Assembly (NCBI GenBank): GCA_020832235.1 | Contig: JAFIEZ010000010.1 | Location: 1 to 64,000 of the forward strand | DNA length: 64,000 bases | From: Bacteroidota bacterium | Lineage (GTDB): Bacteria > Bacteroidota > Rhodothermia > Balneolales > HLUCCA01 | Direction: 5' to 3' | Part shown: piece by piece, positions 41,373 to 51,272 of the stretch | Layout of the letters: every line of letters starts with the position of its first letter | Position numbering within the stretch: the stretch's first letter is position 1 | The notes under the pieces: generated by a model | The model's database searches: none | What the model was told of the DNA's origin: nothing | Seen by the model: only the letters and a program-made list of their open reading frames with translations | Translations under genes and position numbers: made by a program

Positions 41373-42191
41373 TTATGGTGACGCCAGATTTACTCGCATC
41401 CACCTGGAAAATTCACCTCTGAGCTGCATCTGCGAGCGTTGAGCCATTTCTTGTTGTCTTCTCATCGTACCACCTTGTCCTTCTGCCAGCGCACTGCCAC
41501 CATCACGCATAATTTCGTCAGGAGTTGGTGGACGTATTTCGAAGCCAACATAAATTTGCGTGCCCGCATCTGCTTCAATGGCAAACTGTCTGGCTCTGTT
41601 TGGCTGAAGTGGAATTTTCATTTCAATATTCAAAAGCCGCGACTCCGGATCTTTACTCAGCTCGAGTCCCTGCGCTGTGAGTGCATCCTTGTTCACGGAG
41701 ATAGGGCGGATTTGCTCCCTGGTTCCTGTTCGTTGAATTAGCATAACGCGTTGGTCAGCCTCCTGCCGGTAAGCTTCAATTAAACGCTGATTTTCCTGAA
41801 AGCCAGCCCATCCCGGGTTTTCAAGATACTCTTGTCTTGCACCAGGTACATTGCTAATAAAATTAAAAATACCAATAGGGTAAACCACTCCGAACTGCCT
41901 TCTTGCACGTCGGTCTGTGTCAAAGAAGAGTGTGAGTCCAAACTGTTCAATGTCGTTGAAAATCTGTTGACTCTTTACTACCAGATAAACAAACAAAAAC
42001 TCCTCGTTATTGGCAAAATAGATATCAAATTCGGCACTGGTTTCAATAACCATTCCATCGCGTGGCCAATCTGCAATACTTCCGTCAATCTGTATTGGTT
42101 CCGTGACATAGGTACTGCCAAGTGTTCTGGTTTGCGAACATCCTCCAAAAAGTGTGGCAATTATTAACAAAGCTAGCCAATTATGGCGCAT
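41373..42191 (-). CDS. Hypothetical lipoprotein with CBM9/DOMON-like N-terminal half
   Basis: Start ATG 42191 (MRHNWLALLIIATLFGGCSQ lipobox), then PIQIDGSIADWP...FDIYFANNEEFLFVYLVVKSQ...LTLFFDTDRRARRQFG. Track ORF begins upstream at 42380. Confidence 0.6.
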   Translation of the reverse strand: MRHNWLALLIIATLFGGCSQTRTLGSTYVTEPIQIDGSIADWPRDGMVIETSAEFDIYFANNEEFLFVYLVVKSQQIFNDIEQFGLTLFFDTDRRARRQFGVVYPIGIFNFISNVPGARQEYLENPGWAGFQENQRLIEAYRQEADQRVMLIQRTGTREQIRPISVNKDALTAQGLELSKDPESRLLNIEMKIPLQPNRARQFAIEADAGTQIYVGFEIRPPTPDEIMRDGGSALAEGQGGTMRRQQEMAQRSQMQLRGEFSRWMRVNLASP

Positions 42192-42297
42192 AATGAGTTG
42201 GATTTTCATGTAATACGGGTTTGATTCCCAAAAATACAGGCAAATTATGTATATTTCAGGCACAGTAAACGTAATAATATCTAATACCAGGAACAGT

Positions 42298-42726
42298 ATG
42301 CAATTTGGATTTGGAATCGGTCCTGATACAAGCTGGATGCGTACCGAGCTGACCGATCTCGGCGTGAAAGAACTGCGCACTCCGGAAGATGTTGACGCCG
42401 TTTTGGGCGAGAAAAAAGAAGGAACAATGCTCCTTGTTATAAATTCTGTGTGCGGCTGTGCAGCCGGTAATGCACGTCCGGGCGTAAAGATTGCCTTGGA
42501 AAATGAAAAACAGCCTGATGTGATGTATACCGTCTTTGCGGGTCAAGACCGCGAAGCTACAGAGCGGGCCCGAAGTTATTTTTCAGAATTTCCGCCTTCA
42601 TCACCTTCCTTTGCATTTTTCAAAGACGGTGAAATCAAAGCGATGATTCCACGTCATCGTGTTGAGGGAAGAACAGCACAGGAAGTAGCCAGTGACCTGA
42701 AGATGATTTTCAACGCTTTTTGTTGA
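42298..42726 (+). CDS. Bacilliredoxin BrxA/BrxB (YphP/YqiW) family protein
   Basis: INSVCGCAAGNARPGVKIALE with CGC active site; VMYTVFAGQDREATERARSYF; PPSSPSFAFFKDGEI. Confidence 0.9.
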   Translation: MQFGFGIGPDTSWMRTELTDLGVKELRTPEDVDAVLGEKKEGTMLLVINSVCGCAAGNARPGVKIALENEKQPDVMYTVFAGQDREATERARSYFSEFPPSSPSFAFFKDGEIKAMIPRHRVEGRTAQEVASDLKMIFNAFC

Positions 42727-42745
42727 TTCTTCTGTATTAAATTCC

Positions 42746-42779
42746 AGGCCGCGTTGCATCAGGCAATGCGGCCTTTTTT
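42746..42779 (+). terminator. Rho-independent terminator of the bacilliredoxin gene
   Basis: aggccgcgttgc-atcag-gcaatgcggcct + T6. Confidence 0.85.
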
Positions 42780-42781
42780 GT

Positions 42782-44464
42782 TTAGAAATTTATTTCTTTA
42801 CCATCACGCATCAGGCGTGGTCCACCTTTACGTTTAGGGTCACCATGCGGGCCATACATCCAAACCGTGCTTACCAGCTCTTCGTCTGTTTTTCGCTCAC
42901 CTGCTTCCCGTGGAGTATCTTTGTGAAAACTATCGATGTGTAATGTTTGCGTCGGGAAAGCAAATTCAACACCCACTTCTTTAGCCGCTTTCAGAATTTC
43001 CATGAAGAAGTTATGCTTTTCCTGTAATTCTTCAGACCATGTAGGAACTTTTAGGAAAACATAAATGAGAATGTCGAGGGAGTGTGAGCCAAACTCGTTG
43101 AAATGCACCTCCATAAAGTCTTGTCGCATTTTGGGGTTAGAGCGTACCAATCCTTTTATGGCTTCTACGAACGCTTCCAGTTGTTCGGGAGGCGTGTTGT
43201 AAGTCAGGTTTAGTCTTGTCAATACGCGACGGTATTGTCTCATTCCCAAATTATCTACGGCTGTATTGGCGATGGTAGAGTTCGGCACACTGATTACAGA
43301 GTTGTAAAAAGTTCGAATGCGAGTCGTGCGAAAGCCCACCTCTTCTACGATTCCTTCCTGTCCGTTTATATTGACCCAGTGTCCAATTTGGAAAGGTTTA
43401 TCCAGAAAAATGGTTACCGATCCGAAGAAGTTGGCCAGTGTATCGCGGGCAGCCAGTGCAACAGCTAAACCTCCGATACCGAGTCCTGCCAGAACAGACG
43501 CCACATTATATCCACTGTTCTGTACGATGAAAAGTACACCTACAACTACAACAAACACCTTGAGGGTTTTGCCGAGAAGGGGTACCAGCTGTTCATCCAG
43601 CTGACTTTTTGTCTTTGAAGTAATATCCGACAAAAATCCAGTTATTACATTGACAAGACCATAAAAAAGCCAAACAAAAGAGAAACTTAACAGGATGTCG
43701 AGGAGCCAGTTAAGGTAGAAATTGATGTTCACGGAAAACATCAGGTTCGTAGATGACACCTTGAAGAAAAGCAGCATCAAAATGAAACTCACCGGTTTTT
43801 TGGCCGACTCAACCAGATAGTCATCCCACTGTGTTTCCGTTTTTTTAGTGAGTTTGTGAACGTAGGTTTCAAGGATAAATTCAGCTACTTTTCGAATTAC
43901 AAGACCTGAAAGGAGCCAAAGAAACAAAGCCAGGTACTGCCATACAGCAAGTCCAAGCCATTCCTTATGCCAGGAGCCAGGCATATTGTCAAGAACTACA
44001 TCTACAAAAATGGAGAATGTGCTTCTGTAAATGTCGGGTATGGCTTCCACACTCGCCCGTGAGAACAGCCAGAGGTTCCCTTGTTTTTCCAGATAAATCT
44101 GTGGGAGGCTGTTGAATAGTATAAACTGATGAAGACCGGAAAGACTGTCTTCAAAGGCAGGGTCGGACGGTATTCGGTCGAACTCTATAAGCAGCCCTCG
44201 AGAATCTAACACCCTGAGAAGTTGTTTTGCTCGCTCTATACGCTCTTCTTCGGTGAGTTCCGGAACAGAAAGCATGGTTGTTGCAGCAAGTTCCAGCCGC
44301 TCATGTCCCTTCATTTGCCAGTGAACAAATGTGTGGGCAGCTCTCTGCGGGTTTGCCAGTAAACGAAGGGTATCGGCCGGTGTTACTTGTTGGGCTTGAA
44401 CACCACAGGTGATGGTGAGCAGACCCAGAATCAGAAATGAAATTTTAATACTATATAATCGCAT
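42782..44464 (-). CDS. Mechanosensitive ion channel (MscS) family protein
   Basis: GLGIGGLAVALAARDTLANFFGSVTIFLDKPFQIGHWVNINGQEGIVEEVGFRTTRIRTFYNSVISVPNS. Confidence 0.95.
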   Translation of the reverse strand: MRLYSIKISFLILGLLTITCGVQAQQVTPADTLRLLANPQRAAHTFVHWQMKGHERLELAATTMLSVPELTEEERIERAKQLLRVLDSRGLLIEFDRIPSDPAFEDSLSGLHQFILFNSLPQIYLEKQGNLWLFSRASVEAIPDIYRSTFSIFVDVVLDNMPGSWHKEWLGLAVWQYLALFLWLLSGLVIRKVAEFILETYVHKLTKKTETQWDDYLVESAKKPVSFILMLLFFKVSSTNLMFSVNINFYLNWLLDILLSFSFVWLFYGLVNVITGFLSDITSKTKSQLDEQLVPLLGKTLKVFVVVVGVLFIVQNSGYNVASVLAGLGIGGLAVALAARDTLANFFGSVTIFLDKPFQIGHWVNINGQEGIVEEVGFRTTRIRTFYNSVISVPNSTIANTAVDNLGMRQYRRVLTRLNLTYNTPPEQLEAFVEAIKGLVRSNPKMRQDFMEVHFNEFGSHSLDILIYVFLKVPTWSEELQEKHNFFMEILKAAKEVGVEFAFPTQTLHIDSFHKDTPREAGERKTDEELVSTVWMYGPHGDPKRKGGPRLMRDGKEINF

Positions 44465-44643
44465 GCACCAACTATAAGATGACTATTTTGAATGTAAATA
44501 TACGATTCATTACGCAGTTTATCAGTTTACTTGTTTGCAACCTAACCGACCGGCGAAACGTAAAAAGTTTTTATGTTGAACCTTTACCCTTAAATTGAAA
44601 TAGTCCGTAACCACCCGATTATCTAGCCAAGGTTGTTTCGAAT

Positions 44644-47163
44644 TTGTCACTTCGTACCGTTTATATCATCGTTTATCTGGGGTTGCTCGGGTTTCTCATA
44701 TTCCTGGCATTCAGGCCTGTTATTGATTTACATTCGGGTATTGGCGTAGAATCTCATGCCTCGCAGGCCAGACAGGCTGCAACGGAACTGATGTACTCAT
44801 TCGGTCTTGAACAAATTGATGATTATATACCCATAGCCCGTCGGCTGCAGCGCAGCTACCTATATACCGATCTGATTGATTCGCTCGGGCGGTCCGATAA
44901 CCGAAATCCTGCCGCCTTGAACAGGGCAGGGATACCTCTTGGCGGCTGGTCGGTGATGTTTTTAGAGTCTTACGACCAAATGGCGGGTATTCTCGGAGAT
45001 GAGTCGCTGTTTCAGGAGTATGGTCTGGTGAGGGTAACGTTCGATAACGAATTGCGCGTGCGTTCATTCAGTGCAAACCCAGACCGGGCAAACGTTCTGT
45101 TCTCGGGTGAAACGTTCGAAGAGGCTCTTAAGCAGGTCATGCATGCATCTGGCTTTAATCCTGATTTTTACGCGCTGGAACTCGACTCTGTAGTATTCGA
45201 TCGAAGTGATTTCAACAGAAATAACAGTTCCTCTGTGTCAGCCGATCCCTTGGCCAAATTCATAAGAACAGCTAGCAGTGCCCGAACGCCCGAACGTATT
45301 TATGTAACGTTTAACCCTGTATGGCAACAGGTGACTTCCAATCTTACTGATGAGGTAGCTTTACAGCACATCAGTGTATCCCGAATATTTTCTTCTTTTA
45401 CCTCATTAGATACGGATACTCCGCTTTCATCTGATTTTGAAATCGGCAAGTTCCTGCTGCTGTTTATATCAATGGCCGCATGGATTATTCTCCTACTGGT
45501 TGTTGCGGGTCGATTAATATTCAGAGGAGAGGTAATCTGGTTCAGAGCTTTGGTGGTAGCTTCCTCAGTTGTAGTGCTATTGATGGTGCATAGATATTTG
45601 TCAATGCAGTATTTCTATTACCCTATTTTTTCGGGTAGTGTTATAGCATTAGATATGCTTTTTTATCTGGCTAACGCATTATCAGCAGGGCTGTTTACGG
45701 GTATGGCTTATCTTATTTGGGATGCGTATGCACGTCGACTGGAGCATGAGCAAATTCCACATATTGATGCTATCTGGAATCGAAACCTATTTCAGCAAAA
45801 AATTGGCAAAGCTATTTTGGCCGGATATGGATATGCCGGAGTTTCGCTCGGGCTTTTTGCCCTTGGGCTGTATGCTTTCGGAAGTATATATACTATATCG
45901 GATGATTCATTTGGCTTTACAGGAGTAGTCAGCAAATTTCCGATACTCACCAATCTGATCAACAGTCTATCCTACGTCCCTATAGTTGGATATGCTTTTA
46001 TTGGTGTAACCGTGAGCCTGACCCAATCGATATTTAAACGTACATGGATGGCAGTTTTACTCAGTACGTTAATTTCGGCTATTTTCATCGGTTTTGCTGT
46101 TACATTTGTCACTGTTACCGGCTCTATAACGGCAATTCTGGTGGCTATGGCATTACTTACTTTTCCGCTAATTCTGGCCTATAAATACTATGGTATCATT
46201 ACGGCCGGAGTAGCCCTCTGGATACTATTTCTGGTTGTTCGTCTGGGAGCTTTTCTTGGTTCCTCCGATCAGGTAATACTCACACAAGGATATGTTTTAT
46301 CCGTAGTTTTGTTGGTTCCTTTGGGGCTGGGTTTCGTACTCCATCATTTTGGCAGGGATGATCTGATTTATCAAAATTTTGTGCCAGAGTACGAGAACAG
46401 GCTTAAGCAGCAGCTGCGCATTGAAAGGGAATTTCAAATTGCAAAGGAGTCGCAGTTCGCTATGATGCCCAAGTCAGCGCCAATAGCTCCGGGAATTGAT
46501 ATCAAAGGGTTCTTTATTCCGTCTTATGAGGTTGGAGGCGACTTTTATGATCATGTGGTGATTTCCGATTCACAAGGTGAACCGGCCGAAATCATGCTAA
46601 CGGTTGTAGATGTATCCGGTAAAGCCATGAAGGCCGCTCTTACCGCCATATTTACAAGCGGTTTATTGCTCTCAAATTCACGTTACCCTGATTTGGATCC
46701 GGCCGATGTTTTGACCGGAATTAACCCTATACTATATGAACGTACCGATAAACAGTCGTTTACTACCTGTTTACTGGCCCGTTACGAATTAGCAACTAAA
46801 GTACTGCACTTTGTAAATGCCGGTCACTGTCAGCCAATTTTGAAACGAGATGGTAAAGCAGCCTATCTGAAATCATCTGATCCCCGGCTACCTTTGGGTA
46901 TCCGTCCGCAGATACAATATGTTTCTTCACACGTCCAGCTGGAGACCGGTGACGTATTGATGTTATTTTCCGATGGACTGCCCGAAGCTCGGTCAAAAAC
47001 AGGCGATATTTATGAATTCGATCGCGTTTTGGAAACGCTGGAAATGTTAGATACCGATAGCATGACCGCCGAGCAGATTTGTGAGTTCCTCAAACAAGAG
47101 ATTCTCACTTTCAGCGATTATGAATTGGCCGACGATATGACGGTTGTAGTTGTACGAATTTGA
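44644..47163 (+). CDS. Polytopic membrane PP2C/SpoIIE-type serine phosphatase
   Basis: TTG start; multi-TM N-terminal two thirds; C-terminal YEVGGDFYDHV, VVDVSGKAMKAALTA, HFVNAGHCQPIL, LMLFSDGLPEAR, ELADDMTVVVVRI. Confidence 0.9.
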   Translation: MSLRTVYIIVYLGLLGFLIFLAFRPVIDLHSGIGVESHASQARQAATELMYSFGLEQIDDYIPIARRLQRSYLYTDLIDSLGRSDNRNPAALNRAGIPLGGWSVMFLESYDQMAGILGDESLFQEYGLVRVTFDNELRVRSFSANPDRANVLFSGETFEEALKQVMHASGFNPDFYALELDSVVFDRSDFNRNNSSSVSADPLAKFIRTASSARTPERIYVTFNPVWQQVTSNLTDEVALQHISVSRIFSSFTSLDTDTPLSSDFEIGKFLLLFISMAAWIILLLVVAGRLIFRGEVIWFRALVVASSVVVLLMVHRYLSMQYFYYPIFSGSVIALDMLFYLANALSAGLFTGMAYLIWDAYARRLEHEQIPHIDAIWNRNLFQQKIGKAILAGYGYAGVSLGLFALGLYAFGSIYTISDDSFGFTGVVSKFPILTNLINSLSYVPIVGYAFIGVTVSLTQSIFKRTWMAVLLSTLISAIFIGFAVTFVTVTGSITAILVAMALLTFPLILAYKYYGIITAGVALWILFLVVRLGAFLGSSDQVILTQGYVLSVVLLVPLGLGFVLHHFGRDDLIYQNFVPEYENRLKQQLRIEREFQIAKESQFAMMPKSAPIAPGIDIKGFFIPSYEVGGDFYDHVVISDSQGEPAEIMLTVVDVSGKAMKAALTAIFTSGLLLSNSRYPDLDPADVLTGINPILYERTDKQSFTTCLLARYELATKVLHFVNAGHCQPILKRDGKAAYLKSSDPRLPLGIRPQIQYVSSHVQLETGDVLMLFSDGLPEARSKTGDIYEFDRVLETLEMLDTDSMTAEQICEFLKQEILTFSDYELADDMTVVVVRI

Positions 47164-47195
47164 TTTACTAACCACGATTAACAAAAAAATAAACT

Positions 47196-48176
47196 ATGTC
47201 TGAAATTAAATTACCACCCGAGCTGGCTATGCTAAAAAAGTATGCCAAGTTCATAGTGTTGGGGATGGTCGCTGCATTTGGTCTTTTTACCAGTGTGTAT
47301 ACCGTTGGACCAGAAGAGGTCGGCGTTGTTACACGGTTCGGTAAGTTTGACCGAATTGTAACACCTGGCCTTAACTTTAAGGCGCCTTTTGGCGTTGAAT
47401 CGGTAGATAAGGTGCCCGTTGAACGGCAGCTGAAACAGGAATTCGGATTCAGAACCAGAGAATCCGGTGTACGTTCTACGTATATAAAAGCCGGTTTCGA
47501 AGATGAGTCGTTAATGCTAACCGGCGACTTGAACCTGGCTGATGTAGAGTGGGTTATTCAATACCGTATTGTTGATCCCTACCTGTATCTGTTTCGTGTG
47601 CGAAACGCTGAGAAGACCTTGCGCGATATGAGTGAATCGGTCGTTCGTAAAGTTGTAGGAGACCGTACGGTTAACGAAGTACTTACTGTTGGCCGGATGG
47701 AGGTGGCAACCGTAGTTGAAGGGTTACTGCAGGAGCTGTGCAATGAATATCAGAACGGCATCAAAATTGACCAGGTTGTACTGCAGGATGTCAATCCACC
47801 AGAGCAAGTTAAGCCATCATTTAACGCAGTAAACGAAGCCCAGCAACAGCGTGAAACGCTGATAAACCAAGGTCAGGCCGAATTTAACCGGGTGATTCCC
47901 CGTGCCCGCGGTGAAGCCCAGCAAACCATACAGCAGGCTGAGGCCTATGCCTTGAATCGGGTTAACCGTGCATTGGGAGAAACAGAGCGTTTCAACGCAC
48001 TATACGAAGAGTATATTAAAGCCACGGAGGTAACCCGTACGCGACTTTATCTCGAAACGATGTCAAGAGTTATGCCCAACATAGGTACCAAGGTTATCGT
48101 TGATGAAAATGGAAATAATGTTCTGCCCTTATTACAGATGCAGACCGAAAACCGTCAGCGTGGAGGAAATAACTAA
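47196..48176 (+). CDS. hflK: HflK-like SPFH/band-7 membrane protease modulator
   Basis: YTVGPEEVGVVTRFGKFDRIVTPGLNFKAPF; RVIPRARGEAQQTIQQAEAYALNRVNRALGE. Confidence 0.93.
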   Translation: MSEIKLPPELAMLKKYAKFIVLGMVAAFGLFTSVYTVGPEEVGVVTRFGKFDRIVTPGLNFKAPFGVESVDKVPVERQLKQEFGFRTRESGVRSTYIKAGFEDESLMLTGDLNLADVEWVIQYRIVDPYLYLFRVRNAEKTLRDMSESVVRKVVGDRTVNEVLTVGRMEVATVVEGLLQELCNEYQNGIKIDQVVLQDVNPPEQVKPSFNAVNEAQQQRETLINQGQAEFNRVIPRARGEAQQTIQQAEAYALNRVNRALGETERFNALYEEYIKATEVTRTRLYLETMSRVMPNIGTKVIVDENGNNVLPLLQMQTENRQRGGNN

Positions 48177-49114
48177 TGAAAAAGTTAGCTAATACCATTT
48201 TAATAGCTGTTACCGTTGTTGTATCAATTGCTGCACTTGACGCGGTTTTCATCATCGATGAAACGCAGCAGGCCATCGTTACTCAGTTTGGCCGCCCGAT
48301 AGGTGAGCCGCTTACAGACCCTGGACTCAATGTTAAGGTCCCGTTTATTCAGCGGGTAAGCTTTTTTGATAAACGCTTTCTGGAGTGGGATGGTGACGCC
48401 AATCAGGTGCCAACCCGTGATAAAAAGTTCATCTTCGTAGATTCATATGCCCGATGGGAAATTACAGATCCTCTGCAGTTCTTCCGTCGTCTGCGCGATG
48501 AGAGAGGTGCTCAGTCACGAATTTCGGACATTCTGGATGGGGAAACCCGTAATGCTGTAGCCGAGAATGAACTTATTGAACTGGTTCGAACCTCCAACCG
48601 AACCCCCGAACAAACAGAGGAGTATCTGGAAGATCTCGACAGGCTCGAAGATATTCAGATTGGACGTGATGCCATTGAACGTTTAATTCTGGAGCGAGCC
48701 AACGAAAGAACATCTGACCTTGGGATTCGGATCCTGGATTTTCGCTTCAAGCGGATTAACTATGTTGATGAAGTTCGCAGAAGTATTAACGAACGTATGA
48801 TATCAGAAAGAAATCAGATTGCAGATCTTTTCCGTTCGGAAGGACAAGGGGAAGCGCGCCGTATTGAAGGACAAAAAGAACGCGAGCTGGCCGCAATTCA
48901 GTCTATGGCCGTTCGCGAGTCGGAGGAAATTCGTGGCCGGGCCGACGCCGAGGCTACCAATATCTATGCAGCGGCTTACAACAGATCCCGTCAGTCACGT
49001 GAACTGTATGCTTTTTTGAAAAGCCTGGAGACACTTGAGATATCTATGGATGAAAACACAACAATCATTCTTTCAACCGAGAGCGATTTGTTCAGGTTTT
49101 TATCAAATCCATAA
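48176..49114 (+). CDS. hflC: HflC-like SPFH/band-7 membrane protease modulator
   Basis: FIIDETQQAIVTQFGRPIGEPLTDPGLNVKVPFIQRVSFFDKR; RSEGQGEARRIEGQKERELAAIQS; TAATG overlap with hflK. Confidence 0.93.
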   Translation: MKKLANTILIAVTVVVSIAALDAVFIIDETQQAIVTQFGRPIGEPLTDPGLNVKVPFIQRVSFFDKRFLEWDGDANQVPTRDKKFIFVDSYARWEITDPLQFFRRLRDERGAQSRISDILDGETRNAVAENELIELVRTSNRTPEQTEEYLEDLDRLEDIQIGRDAIERLILERANERTSDLGIRILDFRFKRINYVDEVRRSINERMISERNQIADLFRSEGQGEARRIEGQKERELAAIQSMAVRESEEIRGRADAEATNIYAAAYNRSRQSRELYAFLKSLETLEISMDENTTIILSTESDLFRFLSNP

Positions 49115-49140
49115 TTACCAAGATCTTTCGTAACAATATA

Positions 49141-49180
49141 AAAAGAGCCTGTAAGGATAAACTTTACAGGCTCTTTTTTT
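49141..49180 (+). terminator. Rho-independent terminator of hflKC
   Basis: aaaagagcctgtaa-ggataaac-tttacaggctcttttttt. Confidence 0.92.
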
Positions 49181-49223
49181 GTATGAAATACACATTCAGA
49201 TAGTACTCCCGTATCTACTAAAC

Positions 49224-50255
49224 TCATACGGCCTGCTTGAATAAATCTTCCGTCGCAATTTGTTGCGAAAGATCCTGCTTAACTAACAGCCTATCTATGA
49301 TGTAATCGGTTTGGTCTGGGAACTGTACTTCAGCACGTTGCGACTCGTCAATCCATTGCTCAAGTTGTGTATAAAATTTCCTCGAAATTTTTGGTACAAT
49401 AGAAACACCAAATTCCTTTAATGCCTCCGCATTACATTTTTGTTCATACTGGTCGCGCATGGGAATTATCATCAATTTCTTACCCAAATACATTGCTTCA
49501 GCTGGAGCTTCGAAGCCGCCTCCGGTGACGATACCCCAGGCGGTTTCCATACTTTTTAGGTAGGCCTGATTATCTACCGGACGTACAACCACATTTTTAT
49601 ACGCCTTGTTTGCAGTTGTATGCTTAGAAAATATGTGCCACTGGAAAGACTGAAAGCGCTGGAATACAGGTATTAATATCTCCTGAGACCAAGCGGGTAG
49701 GTACACTGTAATGTGTTTACCTGCGGAGGGCTTAAGTGCGCGAACATCCGAACGAATAACTGGGGTATAGATGAACTCATCGTACGATTTGTAATGAAAT
49801 CCGATAGGGATATCGCAAGGGGCATAATGTGTAAATAATACCTCCGTAAACGGACTTCTTTCACTTGGGCGAGGTGTTTTTTTGGAGAGGAATGCACTTT
49901 GGTGACTGAGTCCAACGCATGTTATGCCGGCTTTTTTAGCTGCCCACGAGGAAATCGGCTCAAAATCACTGATAATAAAATCATACTGTTGAATCGGTAG
50001 TGTATTCATATCCTTCAGAAATTGTCGGATTTGCAACGATTTGAAAGATTGCCAATAGTCAATGCCACCGGACTTTCCAAACGCATAGCTTAGCCCATTG
50101 AATCGATACTTTACAGGGTACTGTAGCTTGACGTCTGCATTGGTACCACTAATAAGCACATCCAGATTAACATGTTTGCGGAGCTTTGGTATAAACTCAT
50201 TTGCCCGGGAGAAATGACCGTTACCTGTTCCTTGTATGGCGTATAAAATATTCAT
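49224..50255 (-). CDS. Glycosyltransferase-like protein (MJ1255/MurG-like fold family)
   Basis: MNILYAIQGTGNGHFSRANEFIPKLRKHVNLDVLISG...GIVTGGGFEAPAEAMYLGKKLMIIPMRDQYEQKCNAEAL. Confidence 0.75.
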   Translation of the reverse strand: MNILYAIQGTGNGHFSRANEFIPKLRKHVNLDVLISGTNADVKLQYPVKYRFNGLSYAFGKSGGIDYWQSFKSLQIRQFLKDMNTLPIQQYDFIISDFEPISSWAAKKAGITCVGLSHQSAFLSKKTPRPSERSPFTEVLFTHYAPCDIPIGFHYKSYDEFIYTPVIRSDVRALKPSAGKHITVYLPAWSQEILIPVFQRFQSFQWHIFSKHTTANKAYKNVVVRPVDNQAYLKSMETAWGIVTGGGFEAPAEAMYLGKKLMIIPMRDQYEQKCNAEALKEFGVSIVPKISRKFYTQLEQWIDESQRAEVQFPDQTDYIIDRLLVKQDLSQQIATEDLFKQAV

Positions 50256-50264
50256 GAAGGTGAA

Positions 50265-51104
50265 TTAAGCATTTGAAAACATAAACTCTTTGAAAACATC
50301 ATCGCGAGAATACAGATTTAAATCGGAGGTATCGTCGGCTTCATATTGGTTCTCCAGTTGCACGCTTTCAAGGTGCTGGTACAGACTCCATTCACCTTTA
50401 TAGTATTCCAGAGCAGTCATGTTTTCTATCCAGTCGCCTGAATTCAGATATAAAACTGTTTTCCCATTACGATGGTGTTCTGTTACGGCAGGTCTGTGTA
50501 TATGCCCGCAGATTACGGTATCGTACCCGTATTCAAATGCCAGGTCTGTTGCTGTTGCTTCGAAATCACTGATAAACTTTACTGCGCTTTTTACACTGTC
50601 TTTAATCCTCTTAGAAAGCGAAAGTTTACCTTTACCGAACTTTATTGAAATCTTATTGACGAGGCTATTCAGCAATATGAGTAAATCATAACCCATGCCG
50701 CCCATCTTGGCAATAAATTTTGAATACCGCATTGTTATGTCAAAGACATCACCATGGAATAGCCATACTTTTTTTCCATCTAAGTCGAGTAAAAGTTTAT
50801 TGAGTAAATGGAAGTTGCCTGCCTGTAAATCGGTAAACCTGCGAAGCATTTCATCGTGGTTACCGGTTAGATAATACACTTCTGTTCCATCCATCATCAT
50901 TTTCATGAGGCGGCGAACCACTTTCATATGTGCTTCCGGGAAATAATACTTTTTGAACTGCCAACCATCAATGATGTCGCCGTTTAAAACCAGAATTGAC
51001 GGATTGATAGATTTCAGATAGGTGTGTAATTCAGTGGCCTGACATCCATATGTACCTAAATGAACATCAGACAAAACTACAACATCAACGTTACGCTTTA
51101 GCAT
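50265..51104 (-). CDS. UDP-2,3-diacylglucosamine diphosphatase-like metallophosphoesterase
   Basis: VVLSDVHLGTYG, LVLNGDIIDGW, YLTGNHDEMLR, VICGHIHRPAV metallophosphatase motifs. Confidence 0.87.
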   Translation of the reverse strand: MLKRNVDVVVLSDVHLGTYGCQATELHTYLKSINPSILVLNGDIIDGWQFKKYYFPEAHMKVVRRLMKMMMDGTEVYYLTGNHDEMLRRFTDLQAGNFHLLNKLLLDLDGKKVWLFHGDVFDITMRYSKFIAKMGGMGYDLLILLNSLVNKISIKFGKGKLSLSKRIKDSVKSAVKFISDFEATATDLAFEYGYDTVICGHIHRPAVTEHHRNGKTVLYLNSGDWIENMTALEYYKGEWSLYQHLESVQLENQYEADDTSDLNLYSRDDVFKEFMFSNA

Positions 51105-51272
51105 CGTGTACTAGATTTGTGTACACTAAATAAGATCATTGTATGTGAACAGGGTATTAAATCTGCATTAAGCTTTTGTTACCAATGTAGTTAGTGGAGG
51201 ATATTTCGTCAGTAATGCGTTGGTTGCGGCGTGGAAGATATGCAAAAAATAGATGAAGCTTATTTGACGCTT

